This document shows, in pieces, positions 62,469 to 64,000 of a DNA stretch of 64,000 bases. The translations under genes were made by a program, and so were the position numbers. Source of the DNA: Marinobacter sp. LA51 (GTDB lineage: Bacteria > Pseudomonadota > Gammaproteobacteria > Pseudomonadales > Oleiphilaceae); the NCBI RefSeq assembly GCF_030297175.1, contig NZ_AP028070.1, positions 310,001 through 374,000 on the forward strand. The letters are read 5' to 3'. Each line of letters starts with the position of its first letter. Within the stretch, counting starts at the first letter, position 1. The notes under the pieces are model-generated. The model ran no database searches and was not told the origin of the DNA. It saw only the letters and a list, made by a program, of their open reading frames with translations.

Positions 62469-63410
62469 ATGACCGTTAAAACCATGCAAACCCCGGAAGT
62501 GAAGGACCTGCTGGAAAAGGTAGCCGGCCTCAACAAGGACGGTGGCGATGAGCGAATGAAGAAAATCGTTCACCGCGTCATGCACGATATCTTTCAGATC
62601 GTGGAAGATTTTGATGTCACGCCCGAAGAATTCTGGAGTGCCGTCTATTACGTGGGCGAATTGGGTGCCAATGGTGAAGTAGCCTTGCTGGCACCGGGCC
62701 TGGGTATGGACCGCTACCTGGACATCCGTCAGGACGCCGAAGACGAGCAGGCCGGCCTGACCGGTGGCACCCCCCGTACCATTGAAGGTCCGTTGTATGT
62801 GGCCGGAGCCCCCTTGAGTGAAGGCTTTGATCGTATGGACGACGGCTCGGATACCGAAGCCGAAGTGGTCCTGATCAAGGGCCAGATCACCGACGAAAAC
62901 GGTGCGCCGCTGGCCGACGCCATTGTCGACATCTGGCACGCCGATACCAAAGGCGCCTACTCCTACTTTGATCAGTCCCAGAGCGAGTACAACCTGCGTC
63001 GCCGCATCAAGACCGATGCCGAAGGCCGTTACGCTGCCCAGAGCATCATGCCATCTGGATACGGTTGCCCACCGGAGGGTTCAACCCAGCAGCTGCTGAA
63101 CCACCTGGGCCGCCATGGCCAGCGTCCGGCGCACATTCATTACTTCGTGTCCAAGCCGGGTTACAAGCATCTGACTACCCAGATCAACATTGCCGGTGAT
63201 GAGTACACCTTCGACGACTTTGCCTTTGCCACCCGCGAAGAACTGGTGGTTGAAGCCAAGCGTGTTGAACAGTCCGAAGACGGCGCCCGCCACGGCGTTA
63301 CCGGACCGATTACCGAAGTGGAGTTCAACGTTGCGTTGGTAGCCACGGACAAGCCTGAGCTTCAAGAGCGCCACGCACGTCGTCGCGCCCTGGAAGCCGA
63401 CGTCGCCTGA
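62469..63410 (+). CDS. catA: catechol 1,2-dioxygenase
   Basis: Intradiol ferric dioxygenase of 313 residues that cleaves catechol to cis,cis-muconate. Iron ligands are visible: Tyr164 (KGAYSYF), Tyr198 (MPSGYGC), His222 and His224 (RPAHIHY); NLRRRIKTD is the family motif between them. An N-terminal helical dimerisation domain occupies residues 1-100. It follows catC by 69 bases and precedes benA by 31, so the ring-cleavage and ring-hydroxylation genes appear to be one transcript. Confidence 0.95.
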   Translation: MTVKTMQTPEVKDLLEKVAGLNKDGGDERMKKIVHRVMHDIFQIVEDFDVTPEEFWSAVYYVGELGANGEVALLAPGLGMDRYLDIRQDAEDEQAGLTGGTPRTIEGPLYVAGAPLSEGFDRMDDGSDTEAEVVLIKGQITDENGAPLADAIVDIWHADTKGAYSYFDQSQSEYNLRRRIKTDAEGRYAAQSIMPSGYGCPPEGSTQQLLNHLGRHGQRPAHIHYFVSKPGYKHLTTQINIAGDEYTFDDFAFATREELVVEAKRVEQSEDGARHGVTGPITEVEFNVALVATDKPELQERHARRRALEADVA

Positions 63411-63441
63411 GCGCCACCAAGAACAAGACGGAGTGAACGAC

Positions 63442-64000
63442 ATGACCAATAAACTCGAAAAACTCGCAGACAAGGTTCGCAGCGCTGTTGTTGCCGACCC
63501 TGAAACCGGACGCTACCAGTGCGACCGGGGCATTTTTACCGACCAGGAGCTGTTTGACCTGGAGATGAAGTACATCTTCGAAGGCAACTGGGTATATATG
63601 GCCCATGAGAGCCAGATACCGGAGCCGGGCGATTACTTCACCGTGACCGTGGGTCGACAGCCGGTGATCATCACTCGCACCAAGGACGGCGAGCTCAAAG
63701 CCATTCTCAATACCTGCTCGCATCGGGGCGCGACTCTGTGCCGCAAGAAGCGCGGTAACAAGACCTCCTTTACCTGCCCGTTCCACGGCTGGACTTTCCG
63801 CAACGACGGTCAGCTTTTGAAGGCCAAGGACCAGAAGAAGGGCGGTTACCCGGAGCAGTTCAATACCGACGGCTCCCACGATCTGAAGCAGATGCCCAAG
63901 TTTGAGAACTACCGTGGCTTCCTGTTCGGTAGTCTCAATGCCGACGTGATGCCGCTCGAGGAGCATCTGGGTGAAACCACCAAGATCATCGACAACATCG
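63442..64000 (+). CDS. benA: benzoate 1,2-dioxygenase large (alpha) subunit (3' partial)
   Basis: Rieske non-heme iron oxygenase alpha subunit, open to the window end after 186 codons; the family is about 450 residues. The Rieske cluster ligands are Cys92-His94 (TCSHRG) and Cys112-His115 (CPFHGW). The [24 protein letters not shown] opening resembles BenA/XylX. It converts benzoate to the cis-diol with BenB and BenC, presumably just outside. An in-frame ATG at 63442 follows an ACGGAG-like site. Toluate dioxygenase is a close alternative. Confidence 0.88.
   Translation, partial: MTNKLEKLADKVRSAVVADPETGRYQCDRGIFTDQELFDLEMKYIFEGNWVYMAHESQIPEPGDYFTVTVGRQPVIITRTKDGELKAILNTCSHRGATLCRKKRGNKTSFTCPFHGWTFRNDGQLLKAKDQKKGGYPEQFNTDGSHDLKQMPKFENYRGFLFGSLNADVMPLEEHLGETTKIIDNI

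Overview
The window is an ordinary, gene-dense chromosomal stretch of a GC-rich gammaproteobacterium. The gene content (PomAB-type stator, DcaP-like porin, MXKDX repeat protein, Anbu cluster, catechol branch of the beta-ketoadipate pathway) and codon style suggest a marine, Marinobacter-like organism. That name is inferred from content alone and was not tested by any search. I saw no rRNA, tRNA, CRISPR array, transposase or phage gene. Both ends are cut: a fused enoyl-CoA hydratase/3-hydroxyacyl-CoA dehydrogenase at the left and benzoate dioxygenase alpha subunit (benA) at the right.

Layout. 1-6.1 kb: acyl-CoA oxidation genes (FadB-like fusion, thiolase, aldehyde dehydrogenase), a divergent TetR regulator and a nitronate monooxygenase-like flavoprotein. 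6.3-10.2 kb: an exported MXKDX repeat protein, an OmpR-type two-component system and an exported MsrA-MsrB fusion, together looking like an envelope stress/repair block. 10.2-12.8 kb: a cNMP/CBS/DUF294 nucleotidyltransferase overlapping a DEDDh exonuclease. 12.9-17.8 kb: cobalamin riboswitch followed by btuB-btuF-btuC-btuD. 17.8-23.6 kb: a Tag-like glycosylase, a PAS-GAF-GGDEF diguanylate cyclase, a persulfide-dioxygenase-like hydrolase with a SulP transporter, and a CbiM-like membrane protein. 23.7-32.4 kb: an RND efflux pair followed by an ABC ATPase, an FtsX-like permease and an AttH/CrtC-like lipoprotein. 32.4-36.4 kb: Anbu (proteasome-like ancestral beta subunit) with its transglutaminase, alpha-E and ATP-grasp partners. 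36.5-46.4 kb: ammonium transporter, PomAB stator, YkvA/DTW/photolyase operon, TetR-adhC pair, and a second MotA/OmpA-like pair.

46.5-64 kb is one functional region for benzoate and catechol. It holds an XylS/BenR-type activator, an IclR regulator, a DcaP-like porin, a five-gene branched-chain-type ABC importer, a short chemoreceptor, the lower pathway operon catI-catJ-pcaF-pcaD with its own IclR regulator, and catB-catC-catA-benA with a divergent LysR regulator. Reading right to left, benzoate is dioxygenated (Ben), catechol is ring-cleaved and lactonised (CatA, CatB, CatC), and PcaD, CatIJ and PcaF take the enol-lactone to succinyl-CoA and acetyl-CoA.

The most useful new observation is regulatory. 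The porin, the ABC importer operon and the chemoreceptor each carry two direct copies of an XylS-type box (TGCA-N6-GGNTA, with one mismatch allowed) exactly 21 bp apart and 57-68 bp before the start codon. No such pair is seen before catB or catI. Those promoters instead carry a CatM/BenM-type ATAC-N7-GTAT site and three IclR/PcaR-type GTTCG-N5-CGAAC-like sites. The sequence therefore predicts that aromatic uptake and taxis are controlled by the XylS-type protein, while catabolism is controlled by LysR and IclR proteins.
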